A DNA stretch of 64,000 bases from Enterobacter asburiae. Its GTDB lineage: Bacteria; Pseudomonadota; Gammaproteobacteria; Enterobacterales; Enterobacteriaceae. Made by a program: the position numbers and the translations under genes. The notes under the pieces are model-generated. The model saw only the letters and a list, made by a program, of their open reading frames with translations, had not been told where the DNA came from and did no database searches. The stretch spans positions 4,278,001 to 4,342,000 of the forward strand of contig JAAQVN010000001.1 of assembly GCA_011754535.1 (NCBI GenBank), read 5' to 3'. Shown here one piece after another: positions 47,281 to 61,767 of the stretch; position 1 is the first letter of the stretch; each line of letters starts with the position of its first letter.

Positions 47281-48207
47281 ATGGAACGTTTAAAACGCAT
47301 GTCGGTCTTTGCCAAAGTGGTTGAACTGGGCTCGTTTACCGCCGCAGCACGCCAGCTTCAGATGAGCGTCTCATCCATCAGCCAGACGGTGTCCAAACTG
47401 GAAGATGAGCTTCAGGTTAAGCTGCTCAACCGCAGTACCCGCAGCATTGGGCTGACGGAAGCGGGTAAAATTTACTATCAGGGTTGCCGACGCATGATGC
47501 ATGAAGTGCAGGATGTTCATGAGCAGCTCTATGCCTTCAACAACACCCCCATCGGCACGCTGCGCATCGGGTGTTCTTCAACTATGGCACAAAATGTTCT
47601 CGCTGCCATGACGGCAGACATGCTGAAGGAGTATCCAGGATTAACGGTAAATCTGGTGACGGGCATTCCCGCGCCGGACCTGATTGCCGACGGGCTGGAC
47701 GTGGTGATCCGCGTCGGCGCTCTGCAGGATTCCAGCCTGTTCTCGCGCAGGCTGGGCAGCATGCCGATGGTCGTCTGCGCCTCGAAAAGCTATCTGGCGC
47801 AGTACGGCGTTCCGGAGAAACCCGCCGATCTCACCAACCACTCGTGGCTGGAGTACAGCGTGCGGCCCGATAATGAATTTGAGCTGATTGCACCGGAAGG
47901 GATCTCTACCAAACTGCTGCCGGAAGGACGGTTTGTTACTAATGATCCGATGACCATTTCGCGCTGGCTGGTGGCCGGTGCCGGGATCGCCTACGTGCCG
48001 TTAATGTGGGTGATCAACGAGATCAACAGTGGCGTGCTGGAGATCCTCTTCCCGCGCTACCAGTCCGATCCGCGTCCGGTGTACGCCCTGTATACCGAAA
48101 AAGACAAACTCCCGCTCAAGGTACAGGTGTGTATTAACTATCTGACCGAGTATTTTGTGGACGTGGCGGAGCTGTTTCAGGGGATGCGGGGAAGAAGGAA
48201 AGAGTAG
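47281..48207 (+). CDS. aaeR: LysR-type regulator AaeR
   Basis: Transcriptional regulator of aaeXAB that responds to aromatic carboxylic acids in E. coli. It has 308 residues: an N-terminal winged helix-turn-helix (residues 1-60, with FTAAARQLQMSVSSISQTVSKLE as the reading region) and a C-terminal two-lobed effector-binding domain. Divergent placement from its target operon is normal for the family. Confidence 0.96.
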   Translation: MERLKRMSVFAKVVELGSFTAAARQLQMSVSSISQTVSKLEDELQVKLLNRSTRSIGLTEAGKIYYQGCRRMMHEVQDVHEQLYAFNNTPIGTLRIGCSSTMAQNVLAAMTADMLKEYPGLTVNLVTGIPAPDLIADGLDVVIRVGALQDSSLFSRRLGSMPMVVCASKSYLAQYGVPEKPADLTNHSWLEYSVRPDNEFELIAPEGISTKLLPEGRFVTNDPMTISRWLVAGAGIAYVPLMWVINEINSGVLEILFPRYQSDPRPVYALYTEKDKLPLKVQVCINYLTEYFVDVAELFQGMRGRRKE

Positions 48208-48210
48208 GTC

Positions 48211-48268
48211 TTTCCCCTCACCCTAACCCTCGCCCCTTTGGGGAGAGAGCCGGGGTGAGGGGGGGAAA
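48211..48268. repeat. long inverted repeat between aaeR and tldD
   Basis: Arms TTTCCCCTCACCC (48211-48223) and a GGGTGAGGGG...GGAAA arm (48253-48268), with an inner CGCCCCTTTGGGG hairpin. It sits between convergent genes and resembles the CCCTCTCCC elements at 34671-34771. It may act as a terminator in both directions. Confidence 0.7.
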
Positions 48269-49762
<1,494 letters not shown>

Positions 49763-49798
49763 TTATTGAGAGTGAGGCAATTACCTGCCCACGTCAAA

Positions 49799-52700
49799 TC
49801 ATTGCTGTGCATCTTTGCGCGGCTGGCGCAGCACCTCGTTAATCTGCGGTTTATCGACCGGACCGGTAATGCGGTAGCGCAAAATGGAGACCTTGCTCCA
49901 CAGCGGCCCCAGCACTTTACTGGCGGCAAACACCGCCGCCCCGACAATCGGGTTCACCACAAAGGCCGCCGCCACGCCAACGCTCGCAGAAATTTCCGGC
50001 GCCACCACGGCTTCCATATCCAGCTCGCGACGCACGAGGTTGACCGAGCCCTTCATGGCGATATCCGCTTCAAGGCCATCCACCAGCGTGTCGTCCGTGT
50101 GCAGAACGCCGTCCTTGATCCACGCCGTACTTCTGATTGAATCGTAGTAGAAGCCTTCGCTGAAGGTGTCGCTAAAATCAAAGCGCAGCTTGCGCAGCAG
50201 CGCATCAAAACTCAGCAGGCGCAGGATCTGTCCGGCGCGCCCCGTGCTCACGTCGGCGATTTCGCCTTTGCCAAAGTGTGTTTTCAGAATGCCGTTCAGT
50301 GACGCTTCGTCCGGCTTCCAGGGGGCATCACGCCAGTGAAGATCGTAATTGATGTTAAATGACGAACCGCGCAGCGGCGTGCTGATGCCAAAGAAGTTGG
50401 CTGCCGCATCCAGCTTGTTGCCTTTAATGTCACCCTTCAGGGACGTTCGCTGCTCGCCCGGGTTATTCACCCATTCCCCGCCCGCCGTCATGCGGCCAAA
50501 GCCGGTGTCGATCAATCCGCCGGAGAGCTTGAGCGTATTCCCCTGGATGGCAAAATCACCGTCGATACGGCCGTACTTTTGCCCCCACAACCAGCACTCC
50601 GCGCAGCGCAGCTGCACATCGGGCCAGCCGCTAAAATCGACGCGGGAAGTATTACTCAGCGGCGAGGCATTCGCCGGTTTATCTTTACCCGCGGCGGCCG
50701 GGTTGTAATAGAGATAGCGAATCGCTGCCTGCCACGGCGCGTTGTTGCGCATGGTCAGCGTGCCGTTGATCTCCCGGCCCTGTGCCTCCACTTTTGAGCC
50801 GTTAGCGGTTGGCTGAGAGACAATGCTCAGGTTGTTCCATTGCTGTCCGCCCAGCATCAGCGACGGCGTGCGTACGGTAATGGTCTGCGGGAACTGGGCG
50901 GCTTCATCAACGTTTTGCCCAACGCCTTTCTGGAACAGCGCCAGCCACTCCGCGCCGTCCATCGGCGGGAGGTTAAGCTCAACACCCGCATGCTCAGGCA
51001 ACGGCGGCGTGGTTTTGCTGTCCGTCGTCCAGATGGCTTTGTCGAGGGTGAGCTTGCGGTTAAGCAGCCAGCGGCTGTTGAAGTGGTTTGTTCCGCCCGC
51101 GCTTCCGGTCAGCGCGAAGCTGTCCAGATTGCCATCCACGTTAAGCTTCACCGGCAGCGACTGTCCGGCCTGTTTATCCAGCGGCGCAGGCAGCTGGCTT
51201 CGAATATTCTTCAGGTCACCCGTAATGTCGACCTTATACTGTGCCCCCGCATGATAAGGCAGATCGATTGCCACTTTACCCTGCCAGGCGACCGCACCCG
51301 CCACTGACGCCTCAATCGGCTTCGGCAGGACCTCCATACGCGACGGCTGCCAGTTGCCGTCCAGATTGACGGCCACCTGATAAGCCTTTTGCCCCTCGGC
51401 TGTCGAGAAGTCGATATTCACGGGCTGATTAAACCAGCTGGCGGTAAGCGGCTCGCTTTTCAAATTACCGTTCACAAAGCTGAACTGTCCGCTGAGGTTT
51501 TTGAGGGTGCTATCAAGCGGTTTAATGTACAGGCTGTTGTTCTTCAGCCGGACGTCACCTTTGGCGGTGGTCATCTCACCGTCCAGCGGGATATCAAGAT
51601 GTAAGCGAGCATTCACATCGCCATCGAGCTGGAGCTGCTGAAGGGTCGCCGCCAGCGACTCTTTCAGTGGCGTCTCCTCAAAGTACGGTCCCACCGCTTT
51701 CCCCGGGCCGTTGATGTCGGCATCAATCAGCAGCTTCTCTTTTGAGTAGTCCGGGATGTTGGCCGTCAGGTTGCTGGCCGTCACGCCGCCCAGCGCCACG
51801 CTGTCGGACTTCATCCATAGTCCGTCGTTGAGGAAGTTAAGCTCGATATTCAGGTTTTTCAGCGCGGGCCAGCCCGGCTGGAACGCGAAGGTCGCGTTAT
51901 GCAGCGGCACCAGCACCTGAAACTGGCCTTCATTATGTTTGTACGGGAAAAGATGCGGGTTACCGCCGTAGACCAGCGTGGCATTGTCCGCCTGACCGCC
52001 CTGAATTGCGCCGCTCAGATAGTCGACCAGCGCCTTACCCATCAGGTTTTCCGGGAAGTATCGCCAGGCCTGAGAGCCGTCATCGGTGCTGATCCCGGCC
52101 AGAATGCCCAGCCACGGCTCATCACCTTCAGGCTGCAGATAGCGGAAATCGCCGCGCGCGTGAACCGCTTTGGCTTTCACATCGATATGGCGGCCATCAA
52201 GCTGGAAACCTTTGTCGTTACGTAGCCAGTTAAGCACAGCGCTGCCCTGTTCAATTTCCAGCGGCGCGCGGAAGACCGTCTCGTAAGGCATTTTGGCGTT
52301 GTGCATATTGGCCGTCAGCCTGCCGTTATCCACGCTGCCTTCCAGCTTGCCGCTGAAATGCTCCGCACCCGGTAGCATCTTCCACTGCTTCCAGGCAAGG
52401 TCTTTCCAGGATGCCTGGAAACGGGTTTTTTCCGTCGCCTGGAGCGGGATATCCAGCGCCAGAGAATCAATATTTCCGCTCGGCTGCGTCGCCAGCCAGA
52501 TCTCGCCCAGGTCCGGAGAGAGTTTTGCGGCCATCGAGCGCAAGCCTTCAATGGCCGCCAGATCCAGGTTACTGGCGCGGATGCGCAGCTCATCGCTGCG
52601 TTTGCTGGCCGCGCCGCCCACGTCCTGCTCTGGCATCCAGGCCAGCGTCAGCGCACCGCGCGGCCACGGCTTGCCGTCCATCGTGATACGCGTATCGGGG

Positions 52701-53596
52701 ATGGCAAACTGCCAGCCCTCTTTCTCCTGCGTCACGTGCGCGGTGAGGTTATCGACGGAAAGCTGATGCTGCTGTTTTTCGCCCTTCCAGCTCGCGCCCC
52801 CCTGCTTCAGCCAGATATCGCCGCTGGCAAATTTCCCTTTCGTCAGGGTCATCCAGCCCTCAAGGCTGAAACGGGCGGTTTCCAGCTGCATATTTTGCTG
52901 TAACCAGTCGCCGAGCCAGGGCTTCACGTCCACATCGTCGGCCTGCAGCCAGACTTTACCGTTGTTTAGCAGGCCATCATCGTCCCGCAGGTCCATACGC
53001 ACCTGCATGACGCCGTGCTGGCCGTTCAGGCTGGAAAGATTAACCTGCCCCTCGGCGCGGTGCCGATCCTTACCGTTGAGCCAGGTTAGCTGCGGGATCG
53101 CCAGCTCGGCGCGCTGGCCGGAAAGTGTAATAAAGCTCACTTCGCTGTCACGGAGATCGAAATGATCGAACTGGCGGAGAAAGAGATCGCTGAAGCGGTT
53201 GGCTTCGAGGCCCTGATTGTTATCACCGCCCGTCAGCGGCGTATTGGTCAGAAACTGGAGTTGATAAAAGGTGAGATCGCGAAACTGCCAGCGCAGATGC
53301 AGCAGGCTTTGCCAGACGTCCAGCGCCAGGGTGACGCGTTTGATTTTCAGATAACCGCCGTCTTTCAGGCTTGCGTTGATATCCCGGACATCGAGCGTCG
53401 GGCCAAAATTCTGCCAGCTGGCGCTGACCTGGCTTACGTCCACCGGCACGCCGGTGGTGGATTCGATTTTCGCCAGCAACTGCGGACGCCAGCTGTCCAG
53501 ATGCGGTAAAACGAGGCGTAGCCCGCTCACGAGCAACGCGACAATCACGACCAGCGTTGCCCCTGTAAGCAATAAAATCCCCGGCAATCGCCTCAC
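49799..53596 (-). CDS. yhdP: YhdP, AsmA-like envelope-spanning phospholipid transporter
   Basis: Very long protein of 1265 residues, anchored by one N-terminal helix (about 5-28) and extending across the periplasm as a beta-groove with a C-terminal AsmA-type/DUF3971 region. In E. coli YhdP, with TamB and YdbH, carries phospholipids to the outer membrane and affects the enterobacterial common antigen barrier. I chose the GTG at 53596, which follows AAGGAGAG and gives the family N-terminus (RRLPGILLLTG); the nine extra upstream codons are unlikely. Confidence 0.95.
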   Translation of the reverse strand: MRRLPGILLLTGATLVVIVALLVSGLRLVLPHLDSWRPQLLAKIESTTGVPVDVSQVSASWQNFGPTLDVRDINASLKDGGYLKIKRVTLALDVWQSLLHLRWQFRDLTFYQLQFLTNTPLTGGDNNQGLEANRFSDLFLRQFDHFDLRDSEVSFITLSGQRAELAIPQLTWLNGKDRHRAEGQVNLSSLNGQHGVMQVRMDLRDDDGLLNNGKVWLQADDVDVKPWLGDWLQQNMQLETARFSLEGWMTLTKGKFASGDIWLKQGGASWKGEKQQHQLSVDNLTAHVTQEKEGWQFAIPDTRITMDGKPWPRGALTLAWMPEQDVGGAASKRSDELRIRASNLDLAAIEGLRSMAAKLSPDLGEIWLATQPSGNIDSLALDIPLQATEKTRFQASWKDLAWKQWKMLPGAEHFSGKLEGSVDNGRLTANMHNAKMPYETVFRAPLEIEQGSAVLNWLRNDKGFQLDGRHIDVKAKAVHARGDFRYLQPEGDEPWLGILAGISTDDGSQAWRYFPENLMGKALVDYLSGAIQGGQADNATLVYGGNPHLFPYKHNEGQFQVLVPLHNATFAFQPGWPALKNLNIELNFLNDGLWMKSDSVALGGVTASNLTANIPDYSKEKLLIDADINGPGKAVGPYFEETPLKESLAATLQQLQLDGDVNARLHLDIPLDGEMTTAKGDVRLKNNSLYIKPLDSTLKNLSGQFSFVNGNLKSEPLTASWFNQPVNIDFSTAEGQKAYQVAVNLDGNWQPSRMEVLPKPIEASVAGAVAWQGKVAIDLPYHAGAQYKVDITGDLKNIRSQLPAPLDKQAGQSLPVKLNVDGNLDSFALTGSAGGTNHFNSRWLLNRKLTLDKAIWTTDSKTTPPLPEHAGVELNLPPMDGAEWLALFQKGVGQNVDEAAQFPQTITVRTPSLMLGGQQWNNLSIVSQPTANGSKVEAQGREINGTLTMRNNAPWQAAIRYLYYNPAAAGKDKPANASPLSNTSRVDFSGWPDVQLRCAECWLWGQKYGRIDGDFAIQGNTLKLSGGLIDTGFGRMTAGGEWVNNPGEQRTSLKGDIKGNKLDAAANFFGISTPLRGSSFNINYDLHWRDAPWKPDEASLNGILKTHFGKGEIADVSTGRAGQILRLLSFDALLRKLRFDFSDTFSEGFYYDSIRSTAWIKDGVLHTDDTLVDGLEADIAMKGSVNLVRRELDMEAVVAPEISASVGVAAAFVVNPIVGAAVFAASKVLGPLWSKVSILRYRITGPVDKPQINEVLRQPRKDAQQ

Positions 53597-53638
53597 GCAT
53601 CTCTCCTTGTCAGCTTTCGTCACGCAGCGAACTGCGTT

Positions 53639-55108
53639 TTACATCATTACGACGTCAAACTGCTCCTGGTTATAGAGCGGTTCAATTTGTACTTTTACCT
53701 GTTTGCCGACAAAGATTTCCACTTCCGCCAGCGCGTGCGACTCTTCGCCTTTCAGCGCTTCAGCCACCGCAGGGGAAGCATAGACCAGAAAACGATCGGA
53801 GTCGTAGGCATGATGCACACGGACGATTTCACGCATAATTTCGTAGCAGACGGTCTCAACCGTCTTTACCGTTCCGCGTCCATGGCAGGTTGGGCATTCA
53901 TTACACAGCACATGCTCAACGCTTTCACGGGTACGCTTGCGCGTCATTTCTACCAGCCCCAGCTGTGAGAAACCGTTGATGCTGGTCTTAACGCGATCTT
54001 TACTCAGCGCCTGCTCCAGCGAGTGCAGCACGCGACGGCGATGGTCTTCATTACTCATATCGATAAAGTCGATGATGATAATGCCGCCGAGGTTGCGCAG
54101 ACGAAGCTGGCGCGCAATTGCCTGCGTGGCTTCGATGTTGGTGTTGAAGATGGTGTCATCCAGATTGCGATGGCCGACAAACGCACCGGTGTTGATATCA
54201 ACGGTGGTCATCGCTTCGGTCTGATCGATGATCAGGTACCCGCCGGACTTCAGTTCGACCTTTCGCTCCAGGGCGCGCTGGATCTCGTTCTCGACGTCAT
54301 AGAGATCGAAGATCGGCTGACGCCCGGTGTAATGCTCCAGCAGGCCCGGCATTTCCGGGATGTATTCAGCGGTAAACTCCAGCAGCGCTTCATACGTCAG
54401 GCGAGAGTCCACGCGGATGCGGTCGAGCTGCGCATCGGCAAAGTCACGCAGCACGCGCTGCGCAAGCGCCAGTTCACCATAGAGCTGGTAGCGGGTCTGG
54501 TTGCGTTTTTTACGCTCCATCACTTTGGTCCAGACGCGCTTCAGGTAAGCCGCATCCGACGCCAGGTCTTCTTCGCTGATCCCTTCTGCGGCAGTGCGGA
54601 TAATAAACCCGCCCTGTTCATCGCAGTAGGCGCTGACCACTTTCTTCAGACGCTCGCGCTCGCTTTCGCTCTCAATACGCTGCGAAACACCCACGTGCGA
54701 CGCGCCAGGCATAAAGACCAGATAGCGGGAAGGTAAGGTGATGTCGGTGGTCAGACGGGCACCTTTGGTACCGAGGGGATCTTTCACCACCTGCACCATC
54801 AGATCCTGTCCCTGACGCACCAGTTCAGAAATATCGCGCACGGCAAACTGCTTTTGCTCTTCGCCCGCGACGCACTCGGTGTGCGGCATGATGTCGGAGG
54901 CATGTAAAAATGCCGCCTTATCCAGTCCAATATCTACAAAAGCCGCCTGCATACCCGGCAGTACACGACTGACACGACCTTTGTAGATATTGCCTACTAT
55001 TCCGCGCCGCGCTTCACGCTCAATATGAATTTCCTGAAGAATGCCACCGTCAATATAGGCCACACGGGTTTCCGATGGCGTTACGTTTACCAACAATTCA
55101 GCCGTCAT
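53639..55108 (-). CDS. rng: ribonuclease G
   Basis: Endoribonuclease of the RNase E/G family that matures the 5' end of 16S rRNA and cleaves some mRNAs. It has 489 residues: an S1 domain (about 35-125), an RNase H-like catalytic region with IIIIDFIDM carrying the magnesium-binding aspartates, and a zinc-link segment CPTCHGRG. It lacks the long C-terminal scaffold of RNase E. The ATG at 55108 matches E. coli and lies inside the end of yhdE. Confidence 0.98.
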   Translation of the reverse strand: MTAELLVNVTPSETRVAYIDGGILQEIHIEREARRGIVGNIYKGRVSRVLPGMQAAFVDIGLDKAAFLHASDIMPHTECVAGEEQKQFAVRDISELVRQGQDLMVQVVKDPLGTKGARLTTDITLPSRYLVFMPGASHVGVSQRIESESERERLKKVVSAYCDEQGGFIIRTAAEGISEEDLASDAAYLKRVWTKVMERKKRNQTRYQLYGELALAQRVLRDFADAQLDRIRVDSRLTYEALLEFTAEYIPEMPGLLEHYTGRQPIFDLYDVENEIQRALERKVELKSGGYLIIDQTEAMTTVDINTGAFVGHRNLDDTIFNTNIEATQAIARQLRLRNLGGIIIIDFIDMSNEDHRRRVLHSLEQALSKDRVKTSINGFSQLGLVEMTRKRTRESVEHVLCNECPTCHGRGTVKTVETVCYEIMREIVRVHHAYDSDRFLVYASPAVAEALKGEESHALAEVEIFVGKQVKVQIEPLYNQEQFDVVMM

Positions 55109-55691
55109 AATTATCCCTTCCCTCACGCAGTGAGTTAAAATTACTCAGCAACTCATACGTTTCCACCAGCGGTAAGCCGACTACGGCGTGATAGCTGCCA
55201 TTAATCTTCCTGACAAAACAGCCACCCAGCCCCTGAATACCGTATGCACCTGCTTTATCCATCGGTTCACCGCTGGCGATATAAGCGGCGATCTCGTCGT
55301 CGGTTAGCACTCTGAACGTGACATCCGTAACCACCAGGCAATCCAGCACGTGCTGGCTGTCCGCCAGCGCGACGGCTGTCATCACCTGATGCGTTTGTCC
55401 GGACATTTTGCGCAGCATGCGCGCCGCATCGGCTGCGTCATGCGGTTTCTCAAGGACTTCACCGTTAAGGATAACGATGGTATCTGCTCCCAGCACGGGC
55501 AGATCGCGCGGCACGCAGGCCACTCCCGCCTGCGCTTTCTCGCGTGCCAGGCGAGACACGTACTGCTGAGCACTTTCGCCCTCAGCACGTTTTTCTTCAA
55601 TGCCGGTCACGATGCGTTCAAAAGAGACCCCTAACTGCGTCAGGAGTTCCTGACGGCGCGGGGAGCCGGAAGCAAGATACAGAGAAGTCAT
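55098..55691 (-). CDS. yhdE: Maf-type nucleoside triphosphate pyrophosphatase YhdE
   Basis: House-cleaning enzyme that hydrolyses dTTP, UTP and modified forms such as pseudo-UTP. It has 197 residues. The Maf motif [12 protein letters not shown] is at residues 6-17, with VLGADTIV and [11 protein letters not shown] further on. Its stop region overlaps the rng start by 11 bases; mreD is nine bases upstream, making mreBCD-yhdE-rng a likely continuous unit. Confidence 0.95.
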   Translation of the reverse strand: MTSLYLASGSPRRQELLTQLGVSFERIVTGIEEKRAEGESAQQYVSRLAREKAQAGVACVPRDLPVLGADTIVILNGEVLEKPHDAADAARMLRKMSGQTHQVMTAVALADSQHVLDCLVVTDVTFRVLTDDEIAAYIASGEPMDKAGAYGIQGLGGCFVRKINGSYHAVVGLPLVETYELLSNFNSLREGRDNYDG

Positions 55692-55700
55692 AGAAACCTT

Positions 55701-57205
<1,505 letters not shown>

Positions 57206-57266
57206 AGGCTATGCGTATTCTCGTGTCAGAGAGAAAGGGTAGCGATTCGCTACCCTTTCACCATGA

Positions 57267-58592
<1,326 letters not shown>

Positions 58593-60533
58593 TCAAACAG
58601 AGTATCTTTGCAAATATTTTTTCACGTTGGTGTCAAGCGGCTGAGAGGCGGCAAAAAAATCGCCCTGACCGCCCGTCACCCCGCGCTCTGTTAACATCTG
58701 CCATTCGCCTCTGGAGCGCACGCCTGCGGCAAATACCTGTGTTCGTGTTCCCTTGCACGCTTCAACCAAACTCTGAACCAGCAGCTGGTTTTCCGTGCGC
58801 TTTTCAATATTTCTTACCAGCCCCGGATGTAGCTTTAATAGCTCCACATCCAGCTCCTTGATCCAGTTGGTACTAACCAGCGTTAAACCAGCCTGCGTTA
58901 CCGCGACACGCGCACCGAGCGCGTTGATCAAACGGACCACTGGACGCAACCGGCTGATGTGTTGACCTACATCCGCCTCAGCAAGTTCAAAAATAATGTG
59001 TTTGCGTTGCGATTTTTCGCATTGCATTAATGTATCACGCAGCCAGCGCTGAAAACGCGGACGTATTAATGACTCAACGGTGACCTGTAACGCCAGATTC
59101 TCTTCCGGCCAGAATGATAAAAACGGAATCAAGCGTGTAATTTGCTGGCGGTCATACTCTTCGGAGAGCCCAAATTGCAGCACCATTGGCAGATATTCCG
59201 CAGAAATAACCTCTTCCGTCCCGTCGAAAATACGGCACATCAATTCCCGGTGATGGACATAGCCGTTTTTCATGACCGCCGGTTTTTGATATATACGTGG
59301 CCCACCACGACTCAGCATTTGCTCAATCAACGTACGCCAGCGCACGTTTCCGCGGCCTTTTTCTGGCAGCGAATCATCATAGACAGCCCATCCGTTCGCC
59401 CCCTGTAGCACGGCGTTGCGGGTGGCCGCTTCCGCATGCTCCATCACCTGTTCTGTCGACTGTCCGCCGCGCCAGGCGCAGATCCCCATATGGACCATAT
59501 CGTCTCTGTCGAGCATTTTGCTCTGCGGCAGCGCGTCGACGGCCTTCAGCAGCTGGCTGGCAATACTTTCTGATTCCTTCAGCGTGCGGTGCGGCAGCAA
59601 TACGGCAAAATCGCTGCGGTGGTAGCGGGCCAGCAGCGCCCCCGGGTAGCGCAGAATAAAGGTGGAGAGCAGGTTGATCAGCGTAAAGAGATTTTCTTCC
59701 GCCGCTCGCCGCCCCCATGTGTCGCGCAGCAGATCGAAATCAGGCAGGCGAATCATCATCACCACCCCATGCGTGCCCACTTTCTCCGGGTCGTCGAGCA
59801 GCGTGGCGAGTTGGTTGTCAAAGAAAAGGCGGTTGTTAAGGCCGGTTTTATTATCCTGCGCGGCATAAGAGCGGATCAGCGTATCCATACGGCTGCGCTG
59901 ATCGCTGGCAAACTGGATTTCTGAGAGCAGCGTATCCAGCGCGCTGCTGGCGCGTGATGGCCATTCATGGACCGAGCCGCGAACCTGCGGGCCGCGTTCA
60001 CCGTTCAGGATACGTACGGAGCGGATCTCCAGCAGTTCCTGACCAGAGAGCTGGCGGCGCAGCCAGCGGACCGCGAGGAAAATCAGCAAAATAATGAAGG
60101 CGACGGCGACAGTGAGCGGCGCGGTGGTCATCATGGAACGGAAATAGCTGGCCATCGGATCGAGGTAGACCATGCGTATGGTCATGCCCGGATTTTTGAG
60201 GGAGTGCACCGTCACTTCCCGATACTGGCTCACCACACCCGCAGGTCGATAGCTGTCCTGCCGTTCATGGCTTAAAACCGGATGCTTTCCCTGCTGAATG
60301 TCGATCTGGATAATATCAACCGGCACCATCAACTCATCCAGCTCCCGGGAAAGCTCAGGAAGTGGAGTGGTCAACAGACGCGTATCAATGACCGACGCAA
60401 CGGACTGCACCCGGTTGACCAGTTTGTCCTGAATGGCGTTATAAAAGCTCAGAGAGCAACCAAGAAGCGTGACAAAGATGGTAAGCCCCGTCAGCAGGGT
60501 GATAAAAGCCGAGAACTTCGTCGTTAATCGCAT
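58593..60533 (-). CDS. csrD: RNase E specificity factor CsrD
   Basis: Inner-membrane protein that targets the sRNAs CsrB and CsrC for RNase E decay, so indirectly freeing CsrA. It has 646 residues: two membrane helices (about 10-30 and 135-155) around a periplasmic part, then degenerate GGDEF (HRSDF in place of GGDEF) and EAL (ELM in place of EAL) domains, so it should neither make nor break cyclic-di-GMP. This degeneracy is normal for CsrD. It is upstream of mreB, as in E. coli. Confidence 0.96.
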   Translation of the reverse strand: MRLTTKFSAFITLLTGLTIFVTLLGCSLSFYNAIQDKLVNRVQSVASVIDTRLLTTPLPELSRELDELMVPVDIIQIDIQQGKHPVLSHERQDSYRPAGVVSQYREVTVHSLKNPGMTIRMVYLDPMASYFRSMMTTAPLTVAVAFIILLIFLAVRWLRRQLSGQELLEIRSVRILNGERGPQVRGSVHEWPSRASSALDTLLSEIQFASDQRSRMDTLIRSYAAQDNKTGLNNRLFFDNQLATLLDDPEKVGTHGVVMMIRLPDFDLLRDTWGRRAAEENLFTLINLLSTFILRYPGALLARYHRSDFAVLLPHRTLKESESIASQLLKAVDALPQSKMLDRDDMVHMGICAWRGGQSTEQVMEHAEAATRNAVLQGANGWAVYDDSLPEKGRGNVRWRTLIEQMLSRGGPRIYQKPAVMKNGYVHHRELMCRIFDGTEEVISAEYLPMVLQFGLSEEYDRQQITRLIPFLSFWPEENLALQVTVESLIRPRFQRWLRDTLMQCEKSQRKHIIFELAEADVGQHISRLRPVVRLINALGARVAVTQAGLTLVSTNWIKELDVELLKLHPGLVRNIEKRTENQLLVQSLVEACKGTRTQVFAAGVRSRGEWQMLTERGVTGGQGDFFAASQPLDTNVKKYLQRYSV

Positions 60534-60715
60534 CCTTGAGATTACTCCGTGGGTTGATGGGGTAGCGAGTAAGCGCTAACTTGCATTTCAAATGCGGCAT
60601 ACTACCAAACCTGGCGTATCTGGCAATTTATTGCGTTAAATCGGCATTGCTTTACCCTGAGCGAGTATAGTCTTCAGGAACAATTTTCCAATCATCTGAG
60701 CCGTGAGGACCCCGT

Positions 60716-61690
60716 ATGCAGGCTTTAATCTTAGAACAGCAGGACGGCAAAACGCTTGCCTCAGTACAGGCCGTAGAAGAGACTCGCCTGCCGGAAGGCG
60801 AAGTTACCGTCGACATCGACTGGTCCAGTTTAAATTATAAAGATGCGCTGGCGATCACCGGTAAGGGTAAAATCATCCGAAATTTCCCTATGGTGCCGGG
60901 TATTGATTTTGCTGGCCGGGTTCATAGCAGCGAAGATCCCCGTTTCCATGCGGGCCAGCAGGTGCTGCTCACCGGCTGGGGCGTGGGCGAAAATCACTGG
61001 GGCGGCCTGGCAACGCAGGCGCGCGTGAAGGGTGACTGGCTGGTGCCCATGCCGAAAGGCATGGATGGCCGCAAAGCGATGATCGTCGGTACCGCAGGCT
61101 TTACTGCCATGCTGTGCGTGATGGCGCTGGAAGAGGCGGGTGTTCGCCCCGAGTCAGGTGAAATTGTTGTGACCGGGGCCAGCGGTGGCGTGGGGAGCAC
61201 GGCGGTCACGCTGCTGCACAAGCTGGGTTATCAGGTTGCGGCGGTGTCCGGCCGTGAAAGCACGCATGATTATCTGCGTCAGCTCGGTGCCAGCCGCATT
61301 CTTGGCCGCGATGAGTTTGCCGAGACCCGCCCGCTGGAAAAACAGGTCTGGGCAGGCGCGGTCGATACCGTCGGTGATAAGGTGCTGGCAAAAGTCCTGG
61401 CGCAGATGAACTACGGCGGCTGCGTGGCAGCCTGCGGCCTGGCGGGCGGATTTGCCCTGCCAACGACCGTGATGCCATTTATTCTGCGTAATGTCCGCCT
61501 GCAGGGCGTGGATTCCGTGATGACGCCTGCGGCTCGCCGTACTGAGGCATGGGAGCGTCTGGTGCGCGATTTGCCGGGATCTTTCTATACGCAGAGCGCC
61601 ACCGAAATTACGCTCAGCCAGGCACCTGAATATGCCAGTAAGATTATGGATAACCAGTTCCATGGTCGCGCGCTGGTGAAAATCGCCTAA
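60716..61690 (+). CDS. acuI: acrylyl-CoA reductase (NADPH) AcuI
   Basis: Zinc-free medium-chain reductase (YhdH) that reduces toxic acryloyl-CoA to propionyl-CoA. It has 324 residues. The NADPH-binding motif TGASGGVGSTAVTLLHKLG begins near residue 152, and the chain lacks the zinc-binding cysteines of alcohol dehydrogenases. Divergent from csrD over 182 bases that should hold both promoters. In E. coli accB or aroQ genes follow; here msrPQ comes between. Confidence 0.94.
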   Translation: MQALILEQQDGKTLASVQAVEETRLPEGEVTVDIDWSSLNYKDALAITGKGKIIRNFPMVPGIDFAGRVHSSEDPRFHAGQQVLLTGWGVGENHWGGLATQARVKGDWLVPMPKGMDGRKAMIVGTAGFTAMLCVMALEEAGVRPESGEIVVTGASGGVGSTAVTLLHKLGYQVAAVSGRESTHDYLRQLGASRILGRDEFAETRPLEKQVWAGAVDTVGDKVLAKVLAQMNYGGCVAACGLAGGFALPTTVMPFILRNVRLQGVDSVMTPAARRTEAWERLVRDLPGSFYTQSATEITLSQAPEYASKIMDNQFHGRALVKIA

Positions 61691-61767
61691 TCTTCAAATT
61701 TTCGTGACATATTCGCGCGAATCCTTCTCCTCCGTCATGCTTAGGAAAACGCATGATGGAGGATGCC

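Noticed and set aside
53597..53623. ATG start that would lengthen YhdP by nine residues
   Set aside because: The GTG at 53596 follows AAGGAGAG and matches the family N-terminus; the upstream codons have no such site.
58593..60533. csrD as an active cyclic-di-GMP enzyme
   Set aside because: Both GGDEF and EAL signatures are degenerate, as is normal for CsrD.
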